A stretch of DNA of 64,000 nucleotides from Microbacterium sp. AK009 (GCF_013410955.1 NZ_JACCCG010000004.1:124001-188000), one strand, 5' to 3'. Numbered from the stretch's first letter, positions 7,618-20,915 are shown. Numbers and translations are program-made. Notes: generated from the letters alone by a model not told the origin.

Positions 7618-8856
7618 TCATTGCCCAGCCTCGCCCCGATCCTTGACGTGGCCACCGAGAAGTGTTGCCCGAGTGATGCTTCCGCGCCCGAACTTCGCGG
7701 CAGCCCCGTCGAGGACACCCTCGACCCGTCGCCAATCCTCGTCGTCGTCCCACAGCGTCGACAGGGCGGCTGCGGAGGGTCGGAGTTTCTCCGCCCGGAC
7801 GCCGATCAGGCGGATCGGGAGGCGGCGTTCGAGAGCGTCGAACAGGTCGATGGCAGCTGCTCCGATCCGCTGTCCGACCGCCGTCGGCTCGGGCAGGGTC
7901 TGCGCACGCGTCACGGTGCTGAAGTCGGCGAAGCGCACCTTGATCGATACGGTCGCCGCGTCCCAGCCCGATTCCCTCAGACGCGCGCCGACCCGGTCGG
8001 CGAGACGGCGCAGCTCCACCCGCAGGACGCCGGGGTCGTCGATATCGTCAGCGAAGGTCTCCTCGTGTCCGACGCTCTTCTCCACCCGCGTCGTCTCGAC
8101 CTCCCGCGGGTCCACCCCGCGGGCCAGCTGGCGGACCCGCGCACCGAGTGCCGCTCCGAGGATGCGATCGATCAGCGCCGGAGGGCAGTCGATGATGTCG
8201 GCGACCGTGCGGATTCCTCGTGCCGTCAGCGCCTCGGTGGCCTTGGGGCCGACGCCCCAGAGGTCACTCACCCTGCGACCGGCGAGAAAGCGCGTTGTCG
8301 CGGCTTCGGGCACGATGAGGAGGCCATCCGGTTTGCTCAGGGTGGATGCCATCTTCGCCACGTGCTTCGTGGCCGCGGCTCCCACCGAGCAGGGCAGCCC
8401 CACTTCGTCACGCACCCGCGCGCGCAGGAGGCGCGCCACATCGCCCGGGCTTCCCCACAGTCGCCGAACCCCGCGCACATCGAGGAAGGCTTCGTCGATG
8501 GACAGGGGCTCGACCAGGGGGGTGATCTCGTGGAACAGAGCCATGACCTGCGCCGAGAGCTCGACGTATCGCGGGAAGCGCGGGGGGATGACCAGCGCGG
8601 CAGGGCACAGTCTCAGCGCCTGCGAGACCGGCATCGCCGACCGCACACCGAATCGCCGCGCCTCGTAGGAGGCGCTGGAGACGACGGAGCGGCTCTCGGG
8701 AGCTCCGATGATCAGCGGTTTGCCGCGCAGCGAAGGGTCATCCAGCACCTCCACAGACGCGTAGAACGCGTCCATGTCGACGTGGAGGATGCCCGCCCCC
8801 GTGTCATCTGCACCTTCCGGTGAGACGAGCCGGCCGCTGCCGTCACCGCGCCCCAT
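7618..8856 (-). CDS. dinB: DNA polymerase IV (Y family)
   Basis: A 412-residue translesion polymerase. The active-site acids are in HVDMDAFYASVE (D27) and PLSIDEAFLDV (D121, E122), and F31 is the expected steric gate against ribonucleotides. The thumb helix-hairpin-helix (VSDLWGVGPKATEALTARG) and the little-finger domain follow. The C-terminal end, GHVKDRGEAGQ, shows no clear beta-clamp peptide of the QLxLF type, so processivity may differ from E. coli Pol IV. ATG at 8856 comes 33 bases after the gatB stop. Confidence 0.92.
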   Translation of the reverse strand: MGRGDGSGRLVSPEGADDTGAGILHVDMDAFYASVEVLDDPSLRGKPLIIGAPESRSVVSSASYEARRFGVRSAMPVSQALRLCPAALVIPPRFPRYVELSAQVMALFHEITPLVEPLSIDEAFLDVRGVRRLWGSPGDVARLLRARVRDEVGLPCSVGAAATKHVAKMASTLSKPDGLLIVPEAATTRFLAGRRVSDLWGVGPKATEALTARGIRTVADIIDCPPALIDRILGAALGARVRQLARGVDPREVETTRVEKSVGHEETFADDIDDPGVLRVELRRLADRVGARLRESGWDAATVSIKVRFADFSTVTRAQTLPEPTAVGQRIGAAAIDLFDALERRLPIRLIGVRAEKLRPSAAALSTLWDDDEDWRRVEGVLDGAAAKFGRGSITRATLLGGHVKDRGEAGQ

Positions 8857-8864
8857 GCGTCCAT

Positions 8865-8884
8865 TGTCGGCGGTGCCGCCGACA
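8865..8884 (-). terminator. Hairpin between gatB and dinB
   Basis: TGTCGGCGG and CCGCCGACA form a 9-base-pair stem with a 2-base loop immediately after the gatB stop. There is no T tract, so it may slow or protect transcript ends rather than terminate fully. Confidence 0.4.
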
Positions 8885-8889
8885 TCCGG

Positions 8890-10404
8890 TCACTGGGACG
8901 CGCGCTCGAGGATCAGCTCGCGCACGCGCGCCGCATCCGCCTGTCCGCGCATCGCCTTCATCACCGCACCGATCACCGCGCCCGCGGCCTGGACCTTGCC
9001 GTCGCGGATCTTGTCGAGCACGTCCGGCTGCGCAGCCAGCGCCTCGTCGATCGCTGCGATCAGCGCCGTGTCGTCCGAGACGACCGCGAGTCCCCTCGAC
9101 GCCACGACCTGCGCGGGATCGCCTTCGCCGGCGATGACCCCCTCGAGCACCTGGCGCGCGAGCTTGTCGGTCAGCGTCCCCTCATCGACGAGCCGCTGGA
9201 GCTCGGCGACCTGGGCGGGGGTGACGAGCTCGCCCGGTTCACGGCCGTCGGCGTTGGCGATGCGGCTGATCTCGCTCATCCACCATTTCCGCGCCGCGGC
9301 TGGGGTCGCGCCGGCTGCGACCGTCGCCTCGACCTCGCCCAGGAGACCGGCGTTGACCACACCCCGGAACTCGATGTCGGCGAAGCCCCAGTCCGATTTC
9401 AGGCGCCGACGGCGTACGACAGGCTGCTCCGGAAGCGCTGCCCGCAGCTCCTCGATGAGAGAGTCCGCGGGGGCGACCGGAAGCAGATCCGGTTCGGGGA
9501 AGTATCGGTAGTCGTCCGCGTCGGACTTCGGTCGACCCGGCGAGGTCGTACCGGTGTCCTCATGCCAGTGGCGGGTCTCCTGCGTGATGGTGCCGCCTGC
9601 GGCGAGGATCGCCGCCTGACGCTGGATCTCGTAGCGGACGGCCCGTTCGACCGACCGCATCGAATTGACGTTCTTCGTCTCGGTGCGCGTTCCGAGCTTG
9701 TCCTGACCACGAGGACGCAGCGACACGTTGGCGTCGCAGCGGAGGTTTCCGCGCTCCATTCGCGCGTCCGAGATGCCGAGCGCCAGCACGATGTCACGGA
9801 TCGTCTGGACGTAGGCCTTGGCGATGTCGGGCGCTCGGTGCTCGGCTCCGAAGATCGGCTTGGTGACGATCTCCACCAGGGGCACGCCTGCGCGGTTGTA
9901 GTCGACGAGGGAATACTCCGCGCCCTGGATGCGACCGGTCGAACCGCCGACGTGCGTGAGCTTGCCGGCGTCCTCCTCCATGTGGGCGCGCTCGATCGGG
10001 ACGGTCACGACCGTTCCGTCCTCGAGCTCGACCTCGACCGACCCCTCGAAGGCGATCGGCTCGTCGTACTGGGAGATCTGGTAATTCTTGCCGAGGTCGG
10101 GGTAGAAGTAGTTCTTCCGCGCGAATCGGCTCGAGGGCGCGATATCGCATCCGAGGGCGAGCCCGAGGCTGATCGAGGCGCGCACGGCCTCTTCGTTGAC
10201 GACGGGCAGGGCGCCGGGAAGACCCATGTCGACCGGAGCGACCAGCGTGTTCGGCGCGGCGTCGTGGTTGGCGCTGTGCGCCGGGTTGGGCGCCGCGGAG
10301 AACATCTTCGTGCGGGTGTTCAGTTCGACGTGTACCTCGAATCCGAGCACCGGCTCGAAACGCTCGAGGGCTTCGTCGAAGTCCATCAGCTTGTCGCGAC
10401 CCAT
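8890..10404 (-). CDS. gatB: Aspartyl/glutamyl-tRNA amidotransferase subunit B
   Basis: A 504-residue protein that phosphorylates tRNA-bound glutamate (or aspartate) and transfers ammonia to it, giving Gln-tRNA or Asn-tRNA. The family signature [14 protein letters not shown] and the metal-binding catalytic core ([29 protein letters not shown]) are present. The C-terminal GatB/YqeY helical tail runs to [13 protein letters not shown] at 10404 overlaps the gatA stop by one base. It forms the gatCAB operon with gatA and gatC. Confidence 0.96.
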   Translation of the reverse strand: MGRDKLMDFDEALERFEPVLGFEVHVELNTRTKMFSAAPNPAHSANHDAAPNTLVAPVDMGLPGALPVVNEEAVRASISLGLALGCDIAPSSRFARKNYFYPDLGKNYQISQYDEPIAFEGSVEVELEDGTVVTVPIERAHMEEDAGKLTHVGGSTGRIQGAEYSLVDYNRAGVPLVEIVTKPIFGAEHRAPDIAKAYVQTIRDIVLALGISDARMERGNLRCDANVSLRPRGQDKLGTRTETKNVNSMRSVERAVRYEIQRQAAILAAGGTITQETRHWHEDTGTTSPGRPKSDADDYRYFPEPDLLPVAPADSLIEELRAALPEQPVVRRRRLKSDWGFADIEFRGVVNAGLLGEVEATVAAGATPAAARKWWMSEISRIANADGREPGELVTPAQVAELQRLVDEGTLTDKLARQVLEGVIAGEGDPAQVVASRGLAVVSDDTALIAAIDEALAAQPDVLDKIRDGKVQAAGAVIGAVMKAMRGQADAARVRELILERASQ

Positions 10405-11927
10405 CAGGCGACCCCTCCCCGCAGCGGCATGCGGTCCAGCAGCGGACCGCCCCATTCGTCGACCAGCAGCGCCTCGACCGCAGCTCCCACCCGGTAGAGC
10501 CTGGCGTCCTCTCGCGCGGGGGCCAGGAACTGGATCCCCACCGGCAGCCCGTCCTCCGGGGCGAGGCCCGCAGGGATGGAGATGCCAGGCACGCCCGCGA
10601 GGTTCGCCGGAATGGTGGTGACGTCGTTGAGATACATCTGGAGCGGATCGTCGAGCTTCTCGCCGAGCCGGAATGCCGTCGTGGGGGCCGAGGGCGTGGC
10701 CAGCACGTCGACCTGAGCGAAGGCGGCGTCGAAGTCCGACTGGATGAGGGTGCGAACCTTCTGGGCGCTGCCGTAGTAGGCGTCGTAGTAGCCCGCGGAC
10801 AGCGCATAGGTGCCGAGGATGACGCGGCGCTTCACCTCTTCGCCGAACCCTGCTTCGCGCGTGGCTGCCATGACCTCTTCGACGGTCGCCCCGGCGTGGG
10901 GGATCACGCGCATACCGAACCGGACCGAGTCGAACTTCGCCAGGTTGCTCGATGCCTCTGCGGGGAGGATGAGGTAGTAGGCGGCGACCCCGTACTCGAA
11001 GTGCGGGGCGCTGACCTCCACGATCTCGGCACCCTGCGCCGCCATGGCGTCCAGGGCGGCGCGGAAGCGCGAGGACACTCCGGGCTGGAATCCGCTGTCG
11101 GGCAGCTCGGAGATGACGCCCACACGCAGTCCACGCAGGACCTCCCCCGACGCGCCGTCGCGCGCCGCGGCGGCGAAGGACGGCCAGCTCTCCTCCAGCG
11201 ATGTGGCATCGTGCGGGTCGTGACCGCCGATGACGTCGTGAAGGAGGCCGGCGTCCAGAACCGTCCGCGTCACGGGGCCGACCTGGTCGAGGCTCGAGGC
11301 CAGCGCGATGGCGCCGTAGCGGGACACTCCGCCGTAGGTGGGCTTCATCCCCACCGTTCCCGTGACGTGCGCGGGCTGGCGGATGGAGCCACCGGTGTCG
11401 GATCCGAGCGCGAGGGGTGCCTCGAATGCGGCCACCGCTGCGGCCGAGCCGCCGCCGGACCCGCCGGGAATCCGCTCGAGGTCCCAGGGGTTGCGGGTGG
11501 GTCCGTACGCGGAGTGCTCCGTGGAGGAGCCCATGGCGAACTCGTCCATGTTGGTCTTGCCGAGCGGCACCAGGCCGGCGGCGCGCGAGCGCGCCACCAC
11601 CGTGGCGTCGTAGGGGGACATGTACCCCTCGAGGATCCGTGATCCGCTGGTGGAGGGCATGTCGGTCGTGACGAGGACGTCCTTGATCGCCAGGGGCACA
11701 CCCGCCAGCGGCCCGAGCTCCTCACCCGCGGCTCGCCGGCGGTCGATGTCGGCTGCCACCTCGAGGGCGCGCTCGTTGACGTGGAGGAAGGCATGCACGT
11801 CGCCGTCGACCTCGCGGATGCGGTCGAGATGCGCACGGGTCGCCTCGACGCTGGACATTTCGCCGCCGCTCAGCCGCGCCGCCAGATCAGCGGCGGTGAG
11901 ACGGATGATCTCGTCGGAGGCGCTCAC
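10404..11927 (-). CDS. gatA: Aspartyl/glutamyl-tRNA amidotransferase subunit A
   Basis: A 507-residue amidase-signature enzyme that hydrolyses glutamine and channels ammonia to GatB. The Ser-cisSer-Lys triad is visible: K82 in LAIKDVL, S157 in GGSGGGSAA and S181 in [11 protein letters not shown]; the 24-residue gap between the serines is standard. The start is GTG at 11927, and it overlaps the gatC stop by four bases (GTGA). Confidence 0.96.
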   Translation of the reverse strand: MSASDEIIRLTAADLAARLSGGEMSSVEATRAHLDRIREVDGDVHAFLHVNERALEVAADIDRRRAAGEELGPLAGVPLAIKDVLVTTDMPSTSGSRILEGYMSPYDATVVARSRAAGLVPLGKTNMDEFAMGSSTEHSAYGPTRNPWDLERIPGGSGGGSAAAVAAFEAPLALGSDTGGSIRQPAHVTGTVGMKPTYGGVSRYGAIALASSLDQVGPVTRTVLDAGLLHDVIGGHDPHDATSLEESWPSFAAAARDGASGEVLRGLRVGVISELPDSGFQPGVSSRFRAALDAMAAQGAEIVEVSAPHFEYGVAAYYLILPAEASSNLAKFDSVRFGMRVIPHAGATVEEVMAATREAGFGEEVKRRVILGTYALSAGYYDAYYGSAQKVRTLIQSDFDAAFAQVDVLATPSAPTTAFRLGEKLDDPLQMYLNDVTTIPANLAGVPGISIPAGLAPEDGLPVGIQFLAPAREDARLYRVGAAVEALLVDEWGGPLLDRMPLRGGVA

Positions 11928-12223
11928 TGCTCCTCCCCCAGGATGGCGGTGACCCGGAAGCGGTTGTCGGCCGCCTCGGGGGCGTTCTGGAGGACCTGCT
12001 CGATGGTCAGGACATCGGCGGGGACATCCTCACGGAAGACGTTCTGCAGAGGAATGGGGTGGCTGGTGGCCACGACATCGGCGGTCGCGACCTCGGAAAC
12101 CTTCGCGATGTTGTCGACGATCACGTCGAGCTGGCCGGTGAGGCGCGCCACCTCCCCTTCGCTCAGCTGGATGCGGGCGAGCACGCCGAGATGGCGGACG
12201 AGATCGGGTGTGATTTCAGACAC
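11924..12223 (-). CDS. gatC: Aspartyl/glutamyl-tRNA amidotransferase subunit C
   Basis: A 99-residue clamp protein that wraps the GatA-GatB interface. The N-terminal helix [20 protein letters not shown] and the proline-bearing loop ([17 protein letters not shown]) are typical, as is the end [12 protein letters not shown]. First gene of gatCAB, with ATG at 12223, divergent from the acyl-CoA ligase gene. Confidence 0.94.
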   Translation of the reverse strand: MSEITPDLVRHLGVLARIQLSEGEVARLTGQLDVIVDNIAKVSEVATADVVATSHPIPLQNVFREDVPADVLTIEQVLQNAPEAADNRFRVTAILGEEQ

Positions 12224-12308
12224 CCGAACAGTTTAGGTGCTCGCTCCTGCGGCCTCCCGCCCGCGGCGGGCGACGAAGGTGCCCTCTCACCGCCGTAGAG
12301 TGTCGGGC

Positions 12309-14021
12309 GTGACGACGTACGACCCGCCCCGTCCGTGGATCGCCAGCTACGCCGAGGGGGTTCCCGCAGATCTCCCGGATGTCTCGGGGTCGCTCGTCGA
12401 CATCATCGACACCGCGGCTCGGGAGAACCCCGATGCGCCGGCGCTGGAGTTCTTCGGCCGGGAGACGACCTACCGCCAGCTCCACGCGCAGATCGACGCC
12501 GCCGCCGAGGGATTGCGTCGTCGCGGTGTGAAGGCGGGAGATGCGGTGGCGATCGTGCTGCCGAACTGCCCGCAGCACATCATCGCCTTCTACGCCGTCC
12601 TTCGGCTCGGTGCGGTGGTCGTGGAGCACAACCCGCTGTACACCGCGCGGGAGTTGCGCACCCAGTTCCAGGATCACGGCGCTCGCCACGCGATCGTGTG
12701 GAGCAAGGTCGTCGACACCGTCCGCGCGTTCCCCGACGATCTCGGGGTCCAGACGCTGGTGTCGGTGGAGATCCGTCGCGCCATGCCGTGGCGCACCAGG
12801 GTCGCGCTGCGCCTTCCGGTCGCGCGAGCGCGGGAGGCGAGGGCGGCACTGGATTCCCGTCACCCGCGGCGGACGGCGTCGGTGGACCGGTGGGAGGACC
12901 TGATCACCGCGGGTCCGCTCGCCCCCGACCACGCGGGTCCGGCGACCGACGATCTCGCGATCCTGCAGTACACCAGCGGCACGACCGGTTCGCCCAAGGG
13001 CGTGCGACTCACTCACCGCAACCTCCTCGCCAATGCCGCACAGGCCCGGGCCTGGGTGCCGGGAATCACCCGGGGAGAGGGATGCGTCGTCTACGCCGTC
13101 CTCCCGATGTTCCACGCGTATGGTCTGACGCTGTGCGTCACCTTCGCCATGTCGATGGCCGCGCGCCTGGTCCTGTTCCCCCGTTTCGATCCCCAGCTCG
13201 TGCTGGAGGTGACGAAGAAGCGTCCCGCGACCTTCCTTCCCCTCGTCCCCCCGATCGCCGAACGACTGCTCTCGGCGGCCGAATCGGCCGGAGTCTCGCT
13301 GGAGGGGACGCAGGTCGCCATCTCAGGCGCCATGGCTCTCCCCCACGAACTGGTCGTCCCCTTCGAGCGAGCCAGCGGCGGATACCTCGTCGAAGGCTAC
13401 GGGCTCAGCGAGTGCTCCCCGGTCCTCATGGCCAACCCCGTCGCGACCCACAGGAAGCCCGGAACGGTGGGTCTTCCCCTGCCGGGTACCCAGTGCCGGG
13501 TCGTGGACCCCGACGACCCTCGCACCGACGTGGCGCAGGGCCAGCCCGGCGAGCTCGTCGTGCGGGGACCTCAGGTGTTCGACGGGTACCACGGACGGCC
13601 GGAGGAGACCGAGCAGGTCTTCGTCGACGGCTGGTTCCGCACCGGCGATATCGTCACGATCGACGACGACGGATTCGTGAGGATCGTCGACCGGATCAAG
13701 GAGCTCATCATCACGGGTGGTTTCAATGTGGCCCCCACCGAGGTCGAGAACGTCCTGCGTCAGCATCCTCGGGTGAGCGACGCGGCCGTGGTGGGTCTCC
13801 CCTCGCGTCACTCAGGTGAGGATGTCGTCGCCGCCGTGGTCGTGTCGGGCGACACTCCGCTGGACCCCGAGGAGGTTCGCGACTTCGCGAGAGGGATCCT
13901 CACCGCCTACAAGGTGCCGCGCCGGGTCATCGTCGTCGACGAACTGCCGCGATCGCTCATCGGCAAGGTGCAGCGACGCCAGGTGCGGGCGCAGCTTCTC
14001 CAGACGTCGGACGCAGGCTGA
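12309..14021 (+). CDS. Long-chain fatty acid-CoA ligase (FadD-type AMP-forming enzyme)
   Basis: A 570-residue member of the ANL superfamily. It should activate a fatty acid with ATP and then load it on CoA. Motifs: P-loop YTSGTTGSPKG (A3), EGYGLSECSP (A5), GWFRTGDIVTIDDDG (A7), IVDRIKELIITGGFNV (A8) and the catalytic lysine near the end, PRSLIGKVQRR. No signal peptide. The chain-length preference cannot be told. GTG at 12309 fits the conserved beginning TTYDPPRPW; GTG at 12300 is possible. Confidence 0.88.
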   Translation: MTTYDPPRPWIASYAEGVPADLPDVSGSLVDIIDTAARENPDAPALEFFGRETTYRQLHAQIDAAAEGLRRRGVKAGDAVAIVLPNCPQHIIAFYAVLRLGAVVVEHNPLYTARELRTQFQDHGARHAIVWSKVVDTVRAFPDDLGVQTLVSVEIRRAMPWRTRVALRLPVARAREARAALDSRHPRRTASVDRWEDLITAGPLAPDHAGPATDDLAILQYTSGTTGSPKGVRLTHRNLLANAAQARAWVPGITRGEGCVVYAVLPMFHAYGLTLCVTFAMSMAARLVLFPRFDPQLVLEVTKKRPATFLPLVPPIAERLLSAAESAGVSLEGTQVAISGAMALPHELVVPFERASGGYLVEGYGLSECSPVLMANPVATHRKPGTVGLPLPGTQCRVVDPDDPRTDVAQGQPGELVVRGPQVFDGYHGRPEETEQVFVDGWFRTGDIVTIDDDGFVRIVDRIKELIITGGFNVAPTEVENVLRQHPRVSDAAVVGLPSRHSGEDVVAAVVVSGDTPLDPEEVRDFARGILTAYKVPRRVIVVDELPRSLIGKVQRRQVRAQLLQTSDAG

Positions 14022-14036
14022 GCCGACGCCGTCCGA

Positions 14037-16352
<2,316 letters not shown>

Positions 16353-16386
16353 CTAGGCAGTGCCTCCGACACCGCAGCGGCGACGG

Positions 16387-17493
16387 TCAGGAGACGGCGG
16401 TCTCGACGGGGGCCGCCGACACCGTGCGCGCGATGGTCAACTGACCGACGACCCGGGTGCCCTCGTAGAGCACGGCGGTCTGCCCGGGGGCGACGCCGTC
16501 GAACGGCTCGTTCGGGGTGATCTCGATCTCGCTGCCGTCGAACCGGCCGCGGGCGGGAACCGGATCGGCATGCGCGCGGATCTGCACGTCGCACGAGAAC
16601 GATCCGACCGCCGGCGGCTCAGTGGTCCAGCTGAAGCGGTCGCCGGCGATGCGGGCGGTGGCCAGCGCCTCCTTCGGGCCCACGACGACGGTGTTCGAGA
16701 CGGGCCGCACTTCCAGGACGAATCGGGGCTTGCCGTCGGCGGCGGGGACGCCCAGCGCCAACCCCCGGCGTTGCCCGACCGTGTAGGCATGGGCGCCGTC
16801 GTGGCGGCCGACCACCTGGCCGGCGCGGTCGACGATGTCGCCGGCGGTCGCCCCAACCCGCTCGGCGAGCCAGCCACGCGTGTCGCCGTCGGGGATGAAG
16901 CAGATGTCGTAGCTGTCGGGCTTGTGCGCCACGGTCAGCCCGCGGCGCTCCGCCTCGGCGCGCACGACGGCCTTGGACGGAGTGTCCCCGAGGGGGAAGA
17001 GCGAATGGGCGAGCTGGTCGGGGGTGAGGACCCCGAGCACGTACGACTGATCCTTGGCGGCATCCGAGGCCCGGTGGAGCTCCCGCCCGGCGGGCGTGTC
17101 CACGATCCGCGCGTAGTGTCCCGTGCACACCGCGTCGAAGCCGAGCTCGACGGCCCGCTCGAGCAGCGCGGCGAACTTGATGCGCTCGTTGCACCGCATG
17201 CACGGATTCGGGGTACGACCGGCCCGGTACTCGGTGACGAAGTCCTCGATCACGTCGTCGCGGAACCGCTCGGAGAAGTCCCACACGTAGAACGGGAACC
17301 CGAGCAGATCCGCCGCCCGGCGGGCGTCCATCGCATCCTCGATGGTGCAGCAGCCCCGGCTCCCGGTGCGGAGGGTCCCGCCCGCGCGCGAGAGCGCGAG
17401 GTGCACGCCGACGACGTCGTGGCCCGCATCGACCATGCGGGCCGCCGCAACGGCCGAATCCACGCCGCCGCTCATCGCCGCCAGTACTCGCAT
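16387..17493 (-). CDS. mnmA: tRNA-uridine 2-sulfurtransferase
   Basis: A 368-residue enzyme that 2-thiolates uridine 34 of tRNA-Lys, -Glu and -Gln. The ATP pyrophosphatase loop MSGGVDS (residues 7-13) and both catalytic cysteines, C98 in NPCMRC and C198 in YDICFIPDG, are present. The C-terminal beta barrels end near [11 protein letters not shown]. It lies ten bases after the cysteine desulfurase gene on the same strand, which is its likely sulfur donor. Confidence 0.95.
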   Translation of the reverse strand: MRVLAAMSGGVDSAVAAARMVDAGHDVVGVHLALSRAGGTLRTGSRGCCTIEDAMDARRAADLLGFPFYVWDFSERFRDDVIEDFVTEYRAGRTPNPCMRCNERIKFAALLERAVELGFDAVCTGHYARIVDTPAGRELHRASDAAKDQSYVLGVLTPDQLAHSLFPLGDTPSKAVVRAEAERRGLTVAHKPDSYDICFIPDGDTRGWLAERVGATAGDIVDRAGQVVGRHDGAHAYTVGQRRGLALGVPAADGKPRFVLEVRPVSNTVVVGPKEALATARIAGDRFSWTTEPPAVGSFSCDVQIRAHADPVPARGRFDGSEIEITPNEPFDGVAPGQTAVLYEGTRVVGQLTIARTVSAAPVETAVS

Positions 17494-17502
17494 CCGTCCA
17501 GT

Positions 17503-18702
17503 CTACGAAGGGCTCGCTGAGCGGATTCCGGATGCCGCGCGTGCGCGTTCCACCGCCTGCGGCAGGTGCCGGAGCACCGCGTCGACATCCGTCGGCGTGC
17601 TCGTCCTCCCCAGCGAGAATCGCAGCACCTGGCGCGCTTCGTCGGCACTCCGGCCGAGGGCCAGGACGACGTGCGACGGCTCGGCGACCCCCGCCTGGCA
17701 GGCCGATCCGGTCGACACCGCGATCCCCGCCTGGTCCAGGAGGAACAGCAGCGTCTCCCCCGCCGCCCCGGGGAAGAGCACGTGGACGTTGCCCGCGAGG
17801 CGCGCGGTCGAACCGTCTGCCGGTGGGCCGAGGACCTCCGCGCCGGTGACCGTCGCACGGATGCCGCGGACCAGGCGGTCCGAGAGTTCCCGCACGCGCT
17901 CCTGCTCGTACCCACGCTCTGCCTCCGCAGCATCCAGCGCCGCGGCGAAGGCCACACTGCCGGCGACGTCCTGGGTACCGGCTCGGAGTCCCCGCTGCTG
18001 ACCGCCGCCGTGAAGGAGAGGCTCGATCCGCGCGTGACGCGAGACGACCAGCGCACCCACACCGGCCGGTCCTCCCACCTTGTGCGCGGCGACGCTGAGG
18101 GCCACCAGGCCCGCAGAGCCGGTCGCCGCGCCGCGCCAGGAGCGGAACGACACCGGCACGCGTCCCAGCGCCGCGATGGCGTCCACGTGGAACGGGACGC
18201 CCGCCGCGGATGCCTCGGCAGCGAGGGCGGCGACGTCGTTGACCGCGCCGACCTCGTTGTTGGCCGCAAGGGCCGTCGCCACAGCCGCGCCTCCGGCGGC
18301 GGCGGCGAACTCGCTCACATCGATGCGCCCCATCCCATCGAGCGGCACGGCTCGTACCTGCGCTTCCTGGAAGCGCGACAGCCATTCGACCGCGTCGAGG
18401 GTCGCGTGATGCTCGCCGTCGGGCAGGACGACGGCCTCAGCGCCGGCGGACCTGGCCCACCACAGTCCCTTGAGAGCCAGATTCACCGCCTCGGTTCCCC
18501 CTGACGTGAACACGACCTCGATCGGATCGGCATCGAGGAGATCCGCGACGCGCTCCCTGGCATCCTCGAGGAGGCGACGCGCGGCCTGCCCGGAGCCGTG
18601 AATGGACGACGGATTGCCGACGACCTCGTGCGCCCGCAGCCACGCGTCGCGCGCTTCGGGCCGCAGAGGGGTCGTCGCCGCGTGATCGAGATACACCGTC
18701 AC
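17503..18702 (-). CDS. Cysteine desulfurase (NifS/IscS family)
   Basis: A 399-residue PLP enzyme that removes sulfur from cysteine. It has the PLP lysine K208 in SVAAHKVGGPAG, D173 in FHVDAIAALG, the early motif YLDHAATTPL, and the persulfide cysteine C335 in STGSACQAGVAEPSH. The direct link to mnmA suggests it serves tRNA thiolation. Other sulfur users, such as lipA, may draw on it. GTG or ATG choice is not in doubt: MTVYLDHAATT is the usual beginning. Confidence 0.92.
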   Translation of the reverse strand: MTVYLDHAATTPLRPEARDAWLRAHEVVGNPSSIHGSGQAARRLLEDARERVADLLDADPIEVVFTSGGTEAVNLALKGLWWARSAGAEAVVLPDGEHHATLDAVEWLSRFQEAQVRAVPLDGMGRIDVSEFAAAAGGAAVATALAANNEVGAVNDVAALAAEASAAGVPFHVDAIAALGRVPVSFRSWRGAATGSAGLVALSVAAHKVGGPAGVGALVVSRHARIEPLLHGGGQQRGLRAGTQDVAGSVAFAAALDAAEAERGYEQERVRELSDRLVRGIRATVTGAEVLGPPADGSTARLAGNVHVLFPGAAGETLLFLLDQAGIAVSTGSACQAGVAEPSHVVLALGRSADEARQVLRFSLGRTSTPTDVDAVLRHLPQAVERARAASGIRSASPS

Positions 18703-18773
18703 CGCAGAGCACCTCCCTCCCGTCAGGACGAGCCGTGATCTCCGGGATACACGCGCTCACTATCGTAGTTCGC

Positions 18774-20861
18774 ATGGTCAGCATCGACCCCCTCGCCCCC
18801 ACCTCCCCCTCCGCCTCCCTCCTGAGCCCGCACCTGGACGATCTGGGCGTGACACAGGGCCCCGACGGGGGAACCCTCCGCATCTGGTCCGCGCACGCCG
18901 AGGCCGTCGAGCTCGTGCTCTTCGATCGCGACGACATCGACTGGATCGTCGCCACCGCCCCACTCGTCCCCGAGGGTGGTGGTGTCTGGGCTGTGACCAC
19001 ACCGCTGCTCCACCCCGGTGCCCGGTACGCCCTTCGTGTGGACGGCCCGGTCGCACCCGGCAGCGTCTTCAACAGCGCCACCCTGCTCACCGATCCGTAC
19101 GCGCGCGGCGTCATCGGGAGCGGCCTCGAGGACTGGCGCTGCGTCGTCGTGGACGGCGGGTTCGACTGGGGCGGCGTGCCCAAACCGGGCATCCCTCTCG
19201 ATCGCACCGTCATCTACGAGGGTCATGTCAAGGGCCTGACCAAACGTCATCCGGGTATTCCCGCCGCTCTCCACGGCACCTATGCGGGGCTCGCCCACCC
19301 GGCGATGATCGAGCACCTGCTGAGCCTGGGGGTGACGAGCGTCGAGCTGCTCCCCATCCACGCCTTCGCCTCCGAGCCGCGCCTGCTGCAGCACGGGCTG
19401 TCGAACTACTGGGGCTACAACACCGTCAACTTCTTCAGCCCGCATGCCGCCTACGCCACCCTCGAGGCTCAGCGCCAGGGTCCCGAAGCGGTGCTGCGCG
19501 AGGTGAAGGGCATGGTGCGCCTGCTGCACGAGGCCGGCATCGAGGTGCTGCTCGACGTCGTCTACAACCACACCGCCGAGGAGGGCATCGGCGGGCCCCG
19601 TTCGAGTCTGCGCGGCATCGACAACCGGTCGTACTACCGCCAGCAGGACGACGGCACGTACATCGATGTCACCGGGTGCGGGAACAGCGTGAACACCTCG
19701 ACGGATGCCGCGGCTCGACTGGTGCTCGATTCCCTCCGCTACTGGGCGCGCGACGTGCAGATCGACGGGTTCCGCTTCGATCTGGCGGTGACCCTGGGGC
19801 GCGATGCCGGGCACGCCTTCGCCGCCGATCATCCGCTCCTCCAGGCCATCCTCGACGATCCGGCGCTGGCGGACGTGAAGAAGATCGTCGAACCGTGGGA
19901 CGTCGGTCTGGGGGGCTGGCAGACGGGCAACTTCGCTCCCGGCTGGCACGAGTGGAATGACCGCTACCGAGACCGCGTCCGCAACTTCTGGCTGAGCGAC
20001 ATCGATTACGCCAGACGCGCCTCGACATCGCCGGTCGGCATCGGCGGTTTCGCCACCCGACTGGCCGGCTCGTCGAACACCTTTAGCGAGGAGCGCGGAC
20101 CGCTCGCAAGTGTCAACTTCGTCACCGCGCACGACGGCTTCACCCTCCGCGACCTGGTGTCCTACGACGTCAAGCACAATCTCGGCAACGGTGAGCAGAA
20201 CCGCGACGGCGCCGACACGAACCGCTCGTTCAACCACGGTGCGGAAGGGCGCACCGACGACCAGGCGATCCTCGCCACCCGCCGTCGCGCGATGCGCAAC
20301 CTCCTGGGCACCCTCCTGCTGTCGGCGGGCATCCCGATGCTGACGGCGGGAGATGAGTTCGGCCGTACGCAGCGGGGGAACAACAACGCCTACTGTCACG
20401 ATTCGCCGCTGACCTGGCTGTCCTGGGAGCACGCCCCGTGGCAGGAGGACCTCCTCGCCCACGTGCGGACCCTCACGCGGCTCCGTCGAGAGAACCCGGC
20501 GCTGCGTCCGATCCGGTTCGCCCGGCTGGGCGAGCGCATCCCTTCGGCCTCGGTGATGGAGTGGTACGACGAGAACGGCCAGACCATGTCGCCGGAGCGG
20601 TGGACCGACCCCGGCCACCGGACGTTGCAGTATGTCGCCGCCTCGACCCCCGAGAACGAACCGTTCAACCGGGTGCTTCTCGTCATCCACGGTGTGGAGC
20701 GCCCGACGACGGTCACCCTTCCCGAGCTCGAGGAGGCCGAGCGCTTCGTCTCGCTCTGGTCGAGCGCCGACGAGGATCCTTCCGTGAACGAGGGTGTCTT
20801 CCGGCCCGGTGACGAACTGGAGATCTCCCCGACGAGCATGCGGCTGTTGCGCGTGGAGTGA
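18774..20861 (+). CDS. glgX: Glycogen debranching enzyme GlgX, first copy
   Basis: A 695-residue isoamylase-type enzyme of family GH13. It cuts alpha-1,6 branches from glycogen. Order: N-terminal CBM48-like domain (TLRIWSAHAEAVELVLFD), TIM barrel with the nucleophile in DGFRFDLAVTLG, the acid in KKIVEPWDVGLGGWQ and the third acid in VNFVTAHDGFTLRDL, and a C-terminal beta domain. TATCGT ends 7 bases before the ATG at 18774, so the mRNA is probably leaderless. It starts the cluster glgX-glgE-glgB. A second copy at 49263 differs in length and neighbours. Confidence 0.92.
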   Translation: MVSIDPLAPTSPSASLLSPHLDDLGVTQGPDGGTLRIWSAHAEAVELVLFDRDDIDWIVATAPLVPEGGGVWAVTTPLLHPGARYALRVDGPVAPGSVFNSATLLTDPYARGVIGSGLEDWRCVVVDGGFDWGGVPKPGIPLDRTVIYEGHVKGLTKRHPGIPAALHGTYAGLAHPAMIEHLLSLGVTSVELLPIHAFASEPRLLQHGLSNYWGYNTVNFFSPHAAYATLEAQRQGPEAVLREVKGMVRLLHEAGIEVLLDVVYNHTAEEGIGGPRSSLRGIDNRSYYRQQDDGTYIDVTGCGNSVNTSTDAAARLVLDSLRYWARDVQIDGFRFDLAVTLGRDAGHAFAADHPLLQAILDDPALADVKKIVEPWDVGLGGWQTGNFAPGWHEWNDRYRDRVRNFWLSDIDYARRASTSPVGIGGFATRLAGSSNTFSEERGPLASVNFVTAHDGFTLRDLVSYDVKHNLGNGEQNRDGADTNRSFNHGAEGRTDDQAILATRRRAMRNLLGTLLLSAGIPMLTAGDEFGRTQRGNNNAYCHDSPLTWLSWEHAPWQEDLLAHVRTLTRLRRENPALRPIRFARLGERIPSASVMEWYDENGQTMSPERWTDPGHRTLQYVAASTPENEPFNRVLLVIHGVERPTTVTLPELEEAERFVSLWSSADEDPSVNEGVFRPGDELEISPTSMRLLRVE

Positions 20862-20915
20862 TCTGCGGCCCGAGCGCAAGCCCTGTGGCCCTCCGATGGT
20901 GCGCGGTAGGTTCGA

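Noticed and set aside
12224-12308. A longer start for the acyl-CoA ligase at 12237
   Set aside because: The extra residues are arginine/proline-rich and unlike the family; the conserved beginning is at 12309.
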